This document shows positions 1 through 8,083 of a stretch of 14,076 nt of DNA, piece by piece. How positions within the stretch are numbered: the stretch's first letter is position 1; every line of letters begins with the position of its first letter. The position numbers and the translations under genes were made by a program. The notes under the pieces are model-generated. The model saw only the letters and a list, made by a program, of their open reading frames with translations, had not been told where the DNA came from and made no database searches. This DNA is from Candidatus Zixiibacteriota bacterium (GTDB taxonomy: Bacteria > Zixibacteria > MSB-5A5 > SM1-73), in the NCBI GenBank assembly GCA_023127875.1, contig JAGMFA010000041.1, positions 1 through 14,076 on the forward strand, given 5' to 3'.

Positions 1-731
1 ATGGTCAAAAGGAAGCTGACAAGCAGGATTAGTCTTTCCTTATGAAAGAAATGTTGCAGATAGAACCGAAGTTGAACTACCTGATCCTTAAACTTCTCCG
101 ATATCCTCTTTTGCTTCTCTTTGTCCTTTTTCCAGATCATCCCCGTGATCTTAGAAATGATCTTAAATAAAAAGCTGAGGGATTCGGGCTTTATCAGCAG
201 GAATACTCCCATTACAGAGACTAATGAAAATACCAGGAAGCTGTATCGAATCAGATAGGCCAGACCTCTGGGGAAAATCCCTCCATCGGTGAAGAAGAAA
301 ACTGCCAGGAAGCCCAAAAAGAAGAAGAACATCGAGGAGAAAAAATTAATCAGGCTGACCGATATGGCGCCGGAAAGCGGAACCCCCCGCCGATTGAGGA
401 TGTATAGTTGTGCGGGGCCACCTCCAGTATTGGAGGGAGTTACGGCGGCAACAAAGATATTAGCTAAATTGGCTTTGATGCAATCAAACAGACTAACCCT
501 TTTCAAAATCTCTTTGGTGAAGAACACATAAATGCGCAGACCGCCCAGAAAGAAATCCATTAGAACCAAAAACAGCGCCAAAAGCAAGAACTCGGCTTTA
601 AACGACTGCAAAACTTTGAGACTTTCCCCGGTGGTGGTGAAAAAAAATATTGTGGCAAAGCCTAAAAGACTTAAAAGGACAAACAGCCGGAAGCCTTTGA
701 TTATATGTTTTTTATCAAAGCTCAGATCCAT
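1..731 (-). CDS. LPG_synthase_TM (UPF0104-like) integral membrane protein, C-terminus cut by the window edge
   Basis: I translated this frame by hand from the ATG at 731-729; it stays open to base 1, so about 243 N-terminal residues are visible and the C-terminus is missing. The protein is very hydrophobic, with several membrane segments, and carries the sequence TPSNTGGGPAQLYIL near residues 98-112. That matches the conserved proline/glycine loop of the lysylphosphatidylglycerol synthase transmembrane family (PF03706, AglD2/UPF0104-like). Members are flippase-like membrane proteins of uncertain substrate, often beside glycosyltransferases. The start overlaps the 3' end of the upstream radical SAM gene by 17 bp, which implies translational coupling. 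A weak AGG precedes the ATG. It is a paralogue of the protein at 2633-3616. The family call is firm; the substrate is unknown. Confidence 0.85.
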   Translation of the reverse strand, partial: MDLSFDKKHIIKGFRLFVLLSLLGFATIFFFTTTGESLKVLQSFKAEFLLLALFLVLMDFFLGGLRIYVFFTKEILKRVSLFDCIKANLANIFVAAVTPSNTGGGPAQLYILNRRGVPLSGAISVSLINFFSSMFFFFLGFLAVFFFTDGGIFPRGLAYLIRYSFLVFSLVSVMGVFLLIKPESLSFLFKIISKITGMIWKKDKEKQKRISEKFKDQVVQLRFYLQHFFHKERLILLVSFLLT

Positions 732-1755
732 TCCTGTGCCCGTCTCTTGAGATGATTCTGGCTAAAGTGTTTTTTACTCCATTTAAGGTGTAGGAGCATT
801 CCACCTCTCCCCTACAGCCATACCAGCAAGCTTTGCACCGGTTCTCCCTTTGTTTTTGTGAGAGTGCATTCCTCAACTCTTCAATTCCGATGGTCCTGAT
901 GTTTCCCACCGGATTTTGCATATCCTCCACGCACTTAGCGATATTCCCTTTCTGATCGATGTTGAAAAATAGCCTCCCTGCCTGACAACCATCGATGCCT
1001 CCCTGGAAAAAATCATCATACCTTCTTAGATACTCTTGGCTGGATTTGAAGTGGGGATATTTTCTCTTTAGCTTCAAAAGGTAATCAGAAACCTCCTGGG
1101 TGATTGTATGATCGGATATCCCGATATCGTCATGGCCATCTGTTTTTATGTTGGCATACGGCTGAAGGGTAAATTCCGCCCCCAGCTTTTTTGCAAAAAT
1201 TATGAGCTTCTCCATCTCATCTATGTTTTCTTTGAGGAGCACAGCAGTTATATCAACCCTTTGGAACTTACTGGTTTTTGCCTCCACGAAATATTTTACC
1301 GCGGCAACCGCCCTTTTGAAAGCTTCCTCCTTTCCCCGATTTTCATCATGTTTTTTCTCATCGGCAAAATCCAACGAGACCACCGCCCCCAACAGTCCGG
1401 ATTGAAAAAGTCTTTTGGCTACATCCGGTGTGGCAAGCCAGCCATTGGTGGTTATAAAGGGAAAATGATAAGAGGAGACGGCATTAACTATTTCGGGCAA
1501 ATCTTTTCTGATCAGAGGTTCTCCGCCCGCCAGGGAGATAAACAAGGGACCGATCTTTCTTAGCTTCCTTGCGCCAAAGGCGAAATCAGAGACGGATAGC
1601 TCCTCCTCCTTTTTGGTTTTCATCTTCCAGTATCCACAAAAGGAGCAACGGAAGTTACACCGATAGGTCACCTGCCAGGAACAATAAAGAGGGCTTTTTG
1701 AAAGATAGGAATAAGCTAAATCAAAAGATTTTTTATAGATATCAGCGTGGGTCAC
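715..1755 (-). CDS. Radical SAM protein with SPASM-like C-terminal cysteine region
   Basis: The product is 346 aa from the chosen start. The radical SAM motif CxxxCxxC (CNFRCSFC) has cysteines at residues 33, 37 and 40 and would bind a [4Fe-4S] cluster. The SAM-contacting SLAGGEP motif follows. Late cysteines (GCQAGRLFF, AKCVED, CKACWYGC, ECS) resemble a SPASM/twitch region carrying an auxiliary cluster. The frame extends to a TTG at 1830, but I prefer the GTG at 1755. It has AAGGA 8 nt upstream, and the extension (HSWEFWIFELDWILRL) looks non-coding and covers a candidate promoter. The substrate cannot be told. Overlap with a flippase-like gene and proximity to glycosyltransferases suggest modification of a lipid, glycan or small peptide. 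This is inference. Confidence 0.85.
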   Translation of the reverse strand: MTHADIYKKSFDLAYSYLSKSPLYCSWQVTYRCNFRCSFCGYWKMKTKKEEELSVSDFAFGARKLRKIGPLFISLAGGEPLIRKDLPEIVNAVSSYHFPFITTNGWLATPDVAKRLFQSGLLGAVVSLDFADEKKHDENRGKEEAFKRAVAAVKYFVEAKTSKFQRVDITAVLLKENIDEMEKLIIFAKKLGAEFTLQPYANIKTDGHDDIGISDHTITQEVSDYLLKLKRKYPHFKSSQEYLRRYDDFFQGGIDGCQAGRLFFNIDQKGNIAKCVEDMQNPVGNIRTIGIEELRNALSQKQRENRCKACWYGCRGEVECSYTLNGVKNTLARIISRDGHRNGSEL

Positions 1756-1814
1756 TGGAAATTTCCTTCCCAGTCTTAGGATCCAATCCAACTCAAATAT
1801 CCAAAACTCCCATG

Positions 1815-1844
1815 AATGTAAGAAGATCAATTCTTATTTGTCAA
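1815..1844 (-). promoter_or_regulatory. Candidate sigma-70 promoter for the radical SAM / membrane protein pair
   Basis: Read on the minus strand, a perfect TTGACA (1844-1839) is followed after 18 nt by TACATT (1820-1815). The predicted start near 1808 lies about 50 nt upstream of the GTG at 1755 and downstream of the alternative TTG start at 1830, which supports the GTG. The -10 is only 4/6. Confidence 0.4.
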
Positions 1845-2162
1845 GGGAAAAATAAGCACCCCAATCCTCAAATAAAAGCTTGCAGAAGGGGCAAGTTTAT
1901 GATAAAATACCTCCTGAGATGGCAATGTTTTTAAGGCATGCCAGCTTTTGTTAAAATTAGCAAAAAAAACGAGATTTTTCACCCACTCGTATGAGTGCAT
2001 ACGCATCGGGTGAATTTCAGGAGGCGATGTTATGATACCACATAGTTTTCTAAAATGCAAGATAAAAATGACAAAATCTTTCCCAGACGGGTCTCCGTTG
2101 ATGTCAATCTAAGAGAAGTACACCCAAGAGGTAGACCCTATATCTTACAAAGTGCCTCCAAG

Positions 2163-2336
2163 TTAATTGTAGCGATTCTTTACTTCCATTGAGTATAAAT
2201 TCTCACCCCTTCCACTCGAGAAACCAGTAAAAACCGTTTCTTCCTCTGCCATAATTTTCTTAACTGAGGATTGGGGATCAGTTGGCTGTGTTGAAATTTT
2301 GCAAATAATTTTATGTCCGCAGGTCAGTTGACTCAA
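2163..2336 (-). other. Possible short ORF or gene remnant, unrecognised
   Basis: The frame ending in TAA at 2163-2165 is open for about 80 codons upstream. The first usable start is a TTG at 2336, giving 57 aa, with an internal ATG giving about 29 aa. The composition looks protein-like (for example LSQLTCGHKIICKIS and ENLYSMEVKNRYN). There is no Shine-Dalgarno site and I recognise no family. It could be the decayed 3' end of a lost gene or chance. Confidence 0.15.
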
Positions 2337-2398
2337 ATGAGACTCAAATGTGATCCATGAGATCGGGACATGGTTTGTCCTTCGGGATGAATTCTTCT

Positions 2399-2446
2399 CC
2401 TAACTCTAAGGAAGACAGCTATCCCCCTAACGGCGGGGGATCCTTC
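2399..2446. repeat. Interspersed palindromic element, copy 1
   Basis: The first 24 bases (CCTAACTCTAAGGAAGACAG and on) closely match bases 10395-10419, which points to one dispersed family. Inside is a hairpin ATCCCCC (2421-2427) / GGGGGAT (2435-2441) with a 7-nt loop, and GGAA/TTCC can extend it. Confidence 0.5.
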
Positions 2447-2632
2447 CGATTATCTCTTCTCGCCGATTACGGAGATCCCTAAATGGGAGGGCACCCGTAC
2501 GGGTGGGCGTCGGCTCATCTGGGAAAGCTTGTGAGACACTTTTTCAACAGTCCCCGAAAGACGACACTCCAGCTTTTTTTCCAATTGCTTTCTTTTTGAG
2601 ATACTTATCTTTTTTAAGAATAAGTTCCCTTT

Positions 2633-3616
2633 TTACTCTTTCCGCATAGAATCGGACTCTATGGTTTTCAAAGAGAGGTGTTCCTTCTTGAGGTAATAAA
2701 GACCGAGCAAAGTCACTGGGATATATTGACTGGCATGAAGAATTATGGAAAATGGTCTGGAGACACTCTCGTTAAGGTTAAGTATGAGGAAGGATGCCAC
2801 GCAGGCGGCGTGGAATGTCCCCACAAATCCCGGGGAGGAGGGTAGCATCACTGCCAGAGAAACGACCCCCAACAGGATGAAAGAAGCTTGAATGGGGGGA
2901 TGAAGATCAAAAGCTAAGAATATGAAATAATTGCTGATCCCCACCACCACCCAGATAAAGATAGACCAGGCTAAAATCCAGATCAAACTCGGAATATCTC
3001 TGAACACCTTCAAACCACCGATGAACTTTTCCAGTATCTCTCCCGCCTTGGAAGAAAGACTCGCCGGCAGAAGGCGAAAAACAAAGTTGAAGAATTTCAG
3101 GGTGAGTTCCCTTTTTACCTCAATAAGGACTAAAAAGGCAAAGATAACAAGATTCATTAACAAAAATAGATTGCCTGCTTTCTTGACCCAATTTGGCAAT
3201 TCCGGGTACATAAGTAAAGACAACCACAGAATGAGGAGTAAGGAGAACCCGTCGAAGATCCTCTCAATCACTATGGTGGCAAAGGTGGCACTCTTGGAAA
3301 TATTCTCCGTCTTTCCCAGAGAATACGCTCGAACGAACTCCCCCAATCTGGCGGGCAACACATTGTTAGCCATAAAGCCGATCATGACCGAGGAGAAAAG
3401 CCGTCCCAGATTAACCTTCTTGATCGGGTCAATCATGAATCTCCAGCGGAATGCCCGCATCCACATGCTCAGGATGACTAAGACCATATTGGGGAAAATA
3501 TACCAGTAGTTGGCTCCCTTCAAAGCAGACCATAGCTGGGAGTAATCCACCTTGCGAAAAGCCAGGTACAAAAATACTAGACTGACTAACAGCCCTATGA
3601 TAAATTTCTTTTTCAT
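2633..3616 (-). CDS. LPG_synthase_TM (UPF0104) flippase-like membrane protein
   Basis: The product is 327 aa and mostly hydrophobic, with about 7-8 membrane segments, the first at residues 5-20. Family hallmarks of PF03706 are present: NNVLPARLGEFVRAY at residues 84-98 and PSSPGFVGTF at 259-268. Relatives include the membrane half of MprF and AglD-like proteins, thought to move or help attach lipid-linked material. The real start is probably the ATG at 3616 (MKKKFIIG). The frame extends to a GTG at 3643, but those extra codons lie in a heptad repeat array. Neither start has a clear Shine-Dalgarno site. It follows the GT4 gene by about 60 bp occupied by the array and is likely co-transcribed with it and with the DUF2723 gene. 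Exact substrate unknown. Confidence 0.88.
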   Translation of the reverse strand: MKKKFIIGLLVSLVFLYLAFRKVDYSQLWSALKGANYWYIFPNMVLVILSMWMRAFRWRFMIDPIKKVNLGRLFSSVMIGFMANNVLPARLGEFVRAYSLGKTENISKSATFATIVIERIFDGFSLLLILWLSLLMYPELPNWVKKAGNLFLLMNLVIFAFLVLIEVKRELTLKFFNFVFRLLPASLSSKAGEILEKFIGGLKVFRDIPSLIWILAWSIFIWVVVGISNYFIFLAFDLHPPIQASFILLGVVSLAVMLPSSPGFVGTFHAACVASFLILNLNESVSRPFSIILHASQYIPVTLLGLYYLKKEHLSLKTIESDSMRKE

Positions 3617-3630
3617 GGATTTGTCACAAC

Positions 3631-3693
3631 GTCCACAGTCCACGGTCCACCGTCCACGGTTTTCGGTCTGTGGACTATCGACTGTGGACGGTT
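3631..3693. repeat. Heptad repeat array, GTCCACN type, self-complementary
   Basis: Nine consecutive 7-nt units in one register: GTCCACA, GTCCACG, GTCCACC and GTCCACG, two diverged units, then GACTATC, GACTGTG and GACGGTT. The right half is the complement of the left in the same period, so 3630-3640 pairs perfectly with 3680-3690 over 11 bp, and GTCCAC 3645-3650 pairs with GTGGAC 3670-3675. A run of seven T follows on the plus strand, where no gene reads. The array encodes the last few residues of the GT4 protein and lies just upstream of the flippase start. Confidence 0.8.
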
Positions 3694-4823
3694 TTTTTCA
3701 TCTTGCCCCTTGACCCTTCTTTTATGATACTTTCCATCAACTCCAAAGTTTTTGTGGCGGTTTCATCCCAGTTGAATCTTTTTGCCCAAGATAGCCCTCC
3801 CTGGCTTAACTTTTCCCTATAATCTGCATCGGATAAAATTCTTATCAGATAATCAGAGAGTTTTTGCACGTCCCCGTATTCAAACAGAAGTCCGGTTTTT
3901 CCATGCATCACTGAATCTTTCAAGCCGGGGACATTGCTGGCTATAACCGGGGTGCCACAGGCATTTGCCTCAATATTGGTCAAACCCCATCCCTCCTTCA
4001 GGGAGGGACAAACCGCCACCCAAGCTTTTTGCAATCTCTTTACCTTCTCGTGCTGGTCCACAAAGCCGGTGAATTCAACCTTGTCTTTTATATTTAGCCC
4101 ATTCGCCAAATTTATCAGATTATCTTTAAAATCACCTTCTCCCACCACCACCAATTTAGCCTCTGGGATTTTTTTTAAGGTTAAGGAGAAAGCGTTCAAC
4201 AGATGATCAATGCTTTTGTATTTTTTCAACCTTCCCAGGTAAATCACGGTGGGCACTGGATCTTTTTGAACAGACGGATCTGGATGGTAAAGAGTATGAT
4301 CAATTCCGCAATGGATCACATGGATATCATCTGAGGGAAGACCTCGCCCAACCAGATCCTCCTTGGTGCTTTGAGAGATCACCATAGATTTGAAACCCCG
4401 ATAAAGCCAGGAAATGGGCTTTTCGGACAGATAGATATATGTCCCCAGAACGAAGTTTATCTCCTTGAAGACCGAATCTGCAAAAAGATGGGGAATAACC
4501 ACCAGAAGGGGAGTCCGGTGATAAAGGGGGGAAAAGAAGGGGATCTTATTTATGTCCTCTATTATTATGTCCCAATTCTCTTCCCGTAGAAGTGACCTGA
4601 GCGCAAACGGAGCCACGAAATTGAAATTGAAGCGGGAGCCTCTTCTTATGATTCTTATTCCATCGATCTTTTCCGTTGGTTTACATCCGGGAAATCCACT
4701 ACACAGGAGAGTGACCTCGTGGCCTTTCTGGGCGATTCTTTTTAGTATCTCTTGGAGGTGAACTTCTGCTCCCCCAGCTTGCGGATTGGAGAGATCTTCC
4801 CAGTTTAGCGCCAGTATGTTCAA
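3675..4823 (-). CDS. GT4-family glycosyltransferase
   Basis: The product is 382 aa from a TTG start. The N-terminal Rossmann domain begins MNILALNWEDLSNPQAGGAE, with the family's AGGAE loop at residues 17-20. The C-terminal GT4 domain has VIYLGRL at 193-199, VVVGEGD at 226-231, and the EX7E pair E277/E285 in EGWGLTNIEAN, which holds the nucleotide-sugar donor. This retaining GT-B fold enzyme should be cytosolic or membrane-associated and add a sugar to a lipid-linked or protein acceptor. The frame extends upstream to a GTG at 4853, but that adds residues coded by a heptad array. The TTG at 4823 gives the usual family N-terminus, although its Shine-Dalgarno site is weak. The last residues (about KTVHSR) are coded by another array. 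Sugar and acceptor unknown. Confidence 0.9.
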   Translation of the reverse strand: MNILALNWEDLSNPQAGGAEVHLQEILKRIAQKGHEVTLLCSGFPGCKPTEKIDGIRIIRRGSRFNFNFVAPFALRSLLREENWDIIIEDINKIPFFSPLYHRTPLLVVIPHLFADSVFKEINFVLGTYIYLSEKPISWLYRGFKSMVISQSTKEDLVGRGLPSDDIHVIHCGIDHTLYHPDPSVQKDPVPTVIYLGRLKKYKSIDHLLNAFSLTLKKIPEAKLVVVGEGDFKDNLINLANGLNIKDKVEFTGFVDQHEKVKRLQKAWVAVCPSLKEGWGLTNIEANACGTPVIASNVPGLKDSVMHGKTGLLFEYGDVQKLSDYLIRILSDADYREKLSQGGLSWAKRFNWDETATKTLELMESIIKEGSRGKMKKTVHSR

Positions 4824-4833
4824 TCTAAGTTCC

Positions 4834-4917
4834 GACCGCCGTCCGCAGTCCACCGTCCGCCGAATACTTTAGTGAATGGTTTTGCGGCCGACCGCGGACG
4901 GTCGACAGTGGACGATT
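4834..4917. repeat. Heptad repeat array, GTCCRCN type, self-complementary
   Basis: Twelve 7-nt units keep one register: GACCGCC, GTCCGCA, GTCCACC and GTCCGCC on the left, four non-matching units (4862-4889, exactly 28 nt), then GACCGCG, GACGGTC, GACAGTG and GACGATT. The right half is complementary to the left (for example GTCCAC 4848-4853 with GTGGAC 4908-4913). It fills the junction between the DUF2723 gene and the GT4 gene and occupies the place of the GT4 ribosome-binding site. Confidence 0.75.
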
Positions 4918-4925
4918 CTTGTGGG

Positions 4926-7454
4926 TTATTGAGGCCTTTCCATAAACTTAAAATCAGGCGATTTGACCTGATTCAACATGGTCACGGTTTGAGCATCCTC
5001 CGGATTGTTCTCCACCCAGGTCTCCAAAAGTTTGGTGAGGCTCTCTTTATCTTTTTCGGCATAGTAAATGCCGACCAAAGCTTCCAGGGCTGGCTTAAAG
5101 GTTTTGTTCATGGAAAGTATCTTATTCATGGAATCTATTGCCTTTTGAGTTTCCCCACGTTGTTTGTAGGTATAACCCAGATTGAAGTATAATCTCTCAA
5201 TAAACTGCTGTTCAACTAAAGCCTTTGATTCTTGCACCACCTCTTCTGCTCGCTTGAGCACCTTCTGAACCGAATCCTCTGGCTGTTCCGATTCAGCATA
5301 AAGCTGGAGAATATAGGCATAAGGGCGCCAGTCGTAAGGCAGAAGCTCCGACACTCTTTTTGCCACTCCGATGGCTTCCTGGTATTGTTTAGCCCTTCTC
5401 AAGGTGTCCGCCAGCCCCAGAAAACATGAGGTATAGTTGGCTAAAAGTCGGTAGTCGTTATTATCTTTGTGCACGGATGGATCGCCCACCCCTCTGAATC
5501 GGAAGACGTTGAAGAGCTTGTCTCTCATGATATCAGGTTCCACCATCAGCCTCCCGGTCTCTTTGACCACTCGATATGCCATCCCCTCCATTCTCAGATG
5601 ATCATCGATGGGATTCCCTTTATATATTCTGTTTTCGCCGGCCACCGTGACTGCAAAATAGACAGGATATTTCCACTTGTTGGCTTCCAGTATATTGTCG
5701 ATCATCTGATCCTGAGGTCTCAAAACCTTGCCATCCTCGGTGCGGGCATATCCCATTCGATCTATCTCTTTATCGGTGAAGCTAATAGGTACCCCCCATT
5801 GATGCTTCATCTGCTTTATATACCACTTAGTATTGATCAGGCTGAGATTCACTACCCTAACGTCCAGCCTGATCTTTTCCACATTCTGCAGAAACCATAA
5901 GGGGAAGGTGTCGTTATCTCCATTGGTGAAGAGTATAGCATCCTTGTCACAGGAATTAAGAAGATTATAAGCGTAATCGTAGGGAAGATAATTGTTGCTC
6001 CGGTTGTTGTGAGAAGTAAAGCCACGATGAAGCGGCATTATGGGAAGTGCAAGTATGATTAGGGATAAGCCACCTACCAAAGGCTTGGCTAAGGTAGGTC
6101 TGATCTTTTCAAGCCAACTGCCCAAACTGGCCAGCAGACCAGAGATACCCAGGCCCATACTCAGGGCGAAGAACATAAACCCGGGAAGGAAGAAATAATC
6201 CCGGTTCCTGACCTCGATGTGTATGATCTCACCGGTGAGCTTATCCGGTTTGGTTCCATCCGCAAAGTTCATATACAAAACCAAACCCACGGTGCAAGCC
6301 AACAGAAGAAAAAGGAGCACTACCCCCTCTCTGTTTCTTCTTCTGATCTGCTCCCAGATGCCCAAGAGTCCCAGGAATATTGGAATGAACCAAAGGTTTT
6401 TGTTCATATATTGTTCCCGGAAAAACCCCCAGAATCCCATCCTTTCCTTGGCTCCGAATTGGCTTGCCCAGGTGCCTCTGCGGTAAAACATCCGACCTAT
6501 CATGCTCTCGGCTCCGTATTGTTTGCGCTCCAAGAAGGCTTTGAAGCTGGGCCAGTCGTCCGGGTCATTCTCGTCAATAGCCGGATCCAGGGCGGATCGG
6601 ATGGGAATGAAAAGTTGAACCGTATAGGCGATCATGGCTACAAAGATTATAGAACAGGCGAGTGCCCATAACCTCTTTTGGCTTGACACGCCCATCAGCA
6701 GAAGAGAGAGAACAAACCAGATACCCATGCCCAAAAGAAACGGATTCACGCTGTGCATCACCAACATCAATACCATGCCGGTTATCCAGAAACGCCAGTC
6801 TAAAAGTCTTTCCCTGTCTACTAAGATAACCAAAAGAAAAATAGCGGGCATTATGATGAATATGGTCATGTGAATTCCCAGAGACAAAAACCCGAGATAG
6901 CTGATCAAAATCAAAAGCTTGGTTCCTTTAGGAGTTTTCCTCTGGTCCATCCAAACCAGACCCAGATAAAGGATGAGAAGCATCAAGAACATAGAGACTC
7001 CATAAACCTCCGCTTCCACCGCGTTGGACCAGAAGGTGTTGGAGAAAGCCAAAAACAAACTGCCCGCCACCGCACCCACATACTTGCCCACTCTCATCCA
7101 AAGGGTCGGTTCAGCTTTCTCCCAGTAGCTCACCAATTTAACCAGCAAAATGTAACACAGCCACACGGCAAGGGCAGAGCTGAGCACTGAGATGAAATTC
7201 ACTCTGGCCGCTATCTCACCATACAGGGGTATAATGGAAAACAGTCGTCCAATGAGGATAAAAAGAGGCGTGCCCGGTGGATGGGGAACTCCAAGTATAT
7301 AAGAGCAAGCAATGAACTCTCCGCAGTCCCAGAAGGAGGCGGTGGGAGCCATGGTCTTCAAATAGGCTACAAAACTTGCCAGGAAAACAAATACAGAAAG
7401 ATACAAGGAAAGTTTATCCTGATTGTGATACCATCTTCTCAATCGTTCAGTCAC
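4926..7454 (-). CDS. DUF2723 (GT117-like) integral membrane protein with C-terminal TPRs
   Basis: The product is 842 aa. The DUF2723 signature follows the first membrane segment: ASFWDCGEFIACSYILG and then GVPHPPGTPL (residues 39-64), with acidic D43 and E46 where GT-C enzymes keep catalytic acids. About ten or more membrane segments follow. Next is a soluble part with LFTNGDNDTFPLWFLQNV, typical of the family, and TPR-like helices over roughly the last 180 residues. PF11028 is related to TMEM260, an O-mannosyltransferase (GT117), so a lipid-sugar-dependent glycosyltransferase is the best guess. I chose the GTG at 7454 because AAGGAGGAG ends 4 nt before it; an ATG at 7493 adds 13 residues without a Shine-Dalgarno site. 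It has its own strong promoter and heads the unit with the GT4 and flippase genes. Confidence 0.9.
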   Translation of the reverse strand: MTERLRRWYHNQDKLSLYLSVFVFLASFVAYLKTMAPTASFWDCGEFIACSYILGVPHPPGTPLFILIGRLFSIIPLYGEIAARVNFISVLSSALAVWLCYILLVKLVSYWEKAEPTLWMRVGKYVGAVAGSLFLAFSNTFWSNAVEAEVYGVSMFLMLLILYLGLVWMDQRKTPKGTKLLILISYLGFLSLGIHMTIFIIMPAIFLLVILVDRERLLDWRFWITGMVLMLVMHSVNPFLLGMGIWFVLSLLLMGVSSQKRLWALACSIIFVAMIAYTVQLFIPIRSALDPAIDENDPDDWPSFKAFLERKQYGAESMIGRMFYRRGTWASQFGAKERMGFWGFFREQYMNKNLWFIPIFLGLLGIWEQIRRRNREGVVLLFLLLACTVGLVLYMNFADGTKPDKLTGEIIHIEVRNRDYFFLPGFMFFALSMGLGISGLLASLGSWLEKIRPTLAKPLVGGLSLIILALPIMPLHRGFTSHNNRSNNYLPYDYAYNLLNSCDKDAILFTNGDNDTFPLWFLQNVEKIRLDVRVVNLSLINTKWYIKQMKHQWGVPISFTDKEIDRMGYARTEDGKVLRPQDQMIDNILEANKWKYPVYFAVTVAGENRIYKGNPIDDHLRMEGMAYRVVKETGRLMVEPDIMRDKLFNVFRFRGVGDPSVHKDNNDYRLLANYTSCFLGLADTLRRAKQYQEAIGVAKRVSELLPYDWRPYAYILQLYAESEQPEDSVQKVLKRAEEVVQESKALVEQQFIERLYFNLGYTYKQRGETQKAIDSMNKILSMNKTFKPALEALVGIYYAEKDKESLTKLLETWVENNPEDAQTVTMLNQVKSPDFKFMERPQ

Positions 7455-7539
7455 CTTTCTCCTCCTTGAAACATACGAACCGCCAGAGTGCATGCGTTGG
7501 AAGTGGAAGCTCTGTGCGTGCTTCTCTTTTGAATCGGAA

Positions 7540-7567
7540 AATATACCCGATTTTTATGAATTGTCAA
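7540..7567 (-). promoter_or_regulatory. Strong sigma-70 promoter for the DUF2723 unit
   Basis: Minus strand: TTGACA (7567-7562), 16-nt spacer, TATATT (7545-7540). The predicted start is near 7533, about 80 nt before the GTG at 7454. It lies between nusB and the DUF2723 gene and so separates the membrane/glycan unit from the rib operon. Confidence 0.7.
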
Positions 7568-7600
7568 CAAAAAATCTGGAAATGGATGGGAAAAGGAAGG

Positions 7601-8026
7601 TCATTTTCGCCTTTGTTCTTTTTGTTCCAACCCTTTGAGGACAGAATCCAAAACAGCGTTGACAAAATTTTTGGAGTCCTTGTCCGCATATTTTTTCGCC
7701 AGCTCTATTGCCTCATCTATGCTTATGGTGGAGGGGATGTCGTCAAAGAACAAAAATTCGCAGATCCCCATTCGCAGTAAGTTCTTTTCGATCGAGGCGA
7801 TTCTGGAGAAATCCCACGACTTGACATGGTCTTTTATCAGTGTGTCGATCTCTTTGATATTCTGAATGACTTTGAAAAAAAGGCTCCGGGAGAATTCTTT
7901 CGCCTCTGTCTTGATCAGACTGGGAGAGATAATGTCATCTACTATCTGCTCTGGGTCCGTCCCAGCTATGCCATAAGCATACAGAGCCTTCAAAGTTAGT
8001 TCACGAGCTTTTCTTCTGGCGGACAT
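7601..8026 (-). CDS. nusB: Transcription antitermination factor NusB
   Basis: The product is 141 aa, the usual NusB size and all-helical in character. The basic N-terminus MSARRKARELTLKALYAYG matches the RNA-binding opening of NusB. The later IASIEKNLLRMGICEFLF and TISIDEAIELAKKYADKDSKNFVNAVLDSV segments are family hallmarks. NusB binds boxA RNA with ribosomal protein S10 and promotes antitermination of rRNA transcription. The frame can start at a TTG at 8047, but the ATG at 8026 gives the normal N-terminus. No Shine-Dalgarno site is visible; a heptad array occupies that position. ribH-nusB adjacency is common in bacteria. I found no convincing terminator after it. Confidence 0.95.
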   Translation of the reverse strand: MSARRKARELTLKALYAYGIAGTDPEQIVDDIISPSLIKTEAKEFSRSLFFKVIQNIKEIDTLIKDHVKSWDFSRIASIEKNLLRMGICEFLFFDDIPSTISIDEAIELAKKYADKDSKNFVNAVLDSVLKGLEQKEQRRK

Positions 8027-8030
8027 AATA

Positions 8031-8058
8031 AAAAGTTTAAAGTTCAAGGTTTAAAGTT
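8031..8058. repeat. Heptad repeat array, NAARGTT type, one-sided
   Basis: Four in-register 7-nt units: AAAAGTT, TAAAGTT, CAAGGTT, TAAAGTT. There is no complementary half. It lies 4 nt upstream of the nusB ATG, where the ribosome-binding site is expected, and gives an AT-rich start region with no Shine-Dalgarno site. Confidence 0.6.
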
Positions 8059-8083
8059 AAAACATCAAAAAAGGAGACTGAAA

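Larger units (their letters stand above)
1845..2632. other. Gene-poor interval with palindromic repeats
   Basis: I see no convincing protein or RNA gene here. It contains a hairpin at 1986-2001 (CGTATG, loop AGTG, CATACG), flanked by ACCC and GGGT. An 18-nt motif at 2081-2098 recurs near the right end of the window. There is also a repeat element at 2399-2446 and a perfect 14-nt palindrome CACCCGTACGGGTG at 2492-2505. A minus-strand open frame of about 80 codons ends at 2163 and is listed separately. The interval separates two transcription units and looks like accumulated repeats and possible gene debris. Confidence 0.5.

Noticed and set aside
1108..1563. Long plus-strand ORFs opposite real genes (for example here and at 2931-3509, 5469-5900, 6219-6671)
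   Set aside because: They are antisense shadows of recognised minus-strand genes, with no start signals and no family features.
1827..2060. 77-codon minus-strand ORF upstream of the radical SAM gene
   Set aside because: No family resemblance and no ribosome-binding site, and it covers a hairpin and the candidate promoter. Probably chance.
2603..2625. Hairpin after the flippase stop as a terminator
   Set aside because: The stem ACTTAT/ATAAGT is short and AT-rich, and no U-tract follows on the minus strand.
3680..3698. Heptad hairpin followed by seven T, as an intrinsic terminator
   Set aside because: The U-tract would be on the plus strand, where no gene is transcribed. On the coding strand there is none, so I treat it as part of the repeat.
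3631..4917. CRISPR array
   Set aside because: The periodicity is 7 nt with no spacers, and no cas genes are present.
7560..7600. Terminator between nusB and the next promoter
   Set aside because: Only a 5-bp AAATG/CATTT stem precedes the run of U. Too weak to call.
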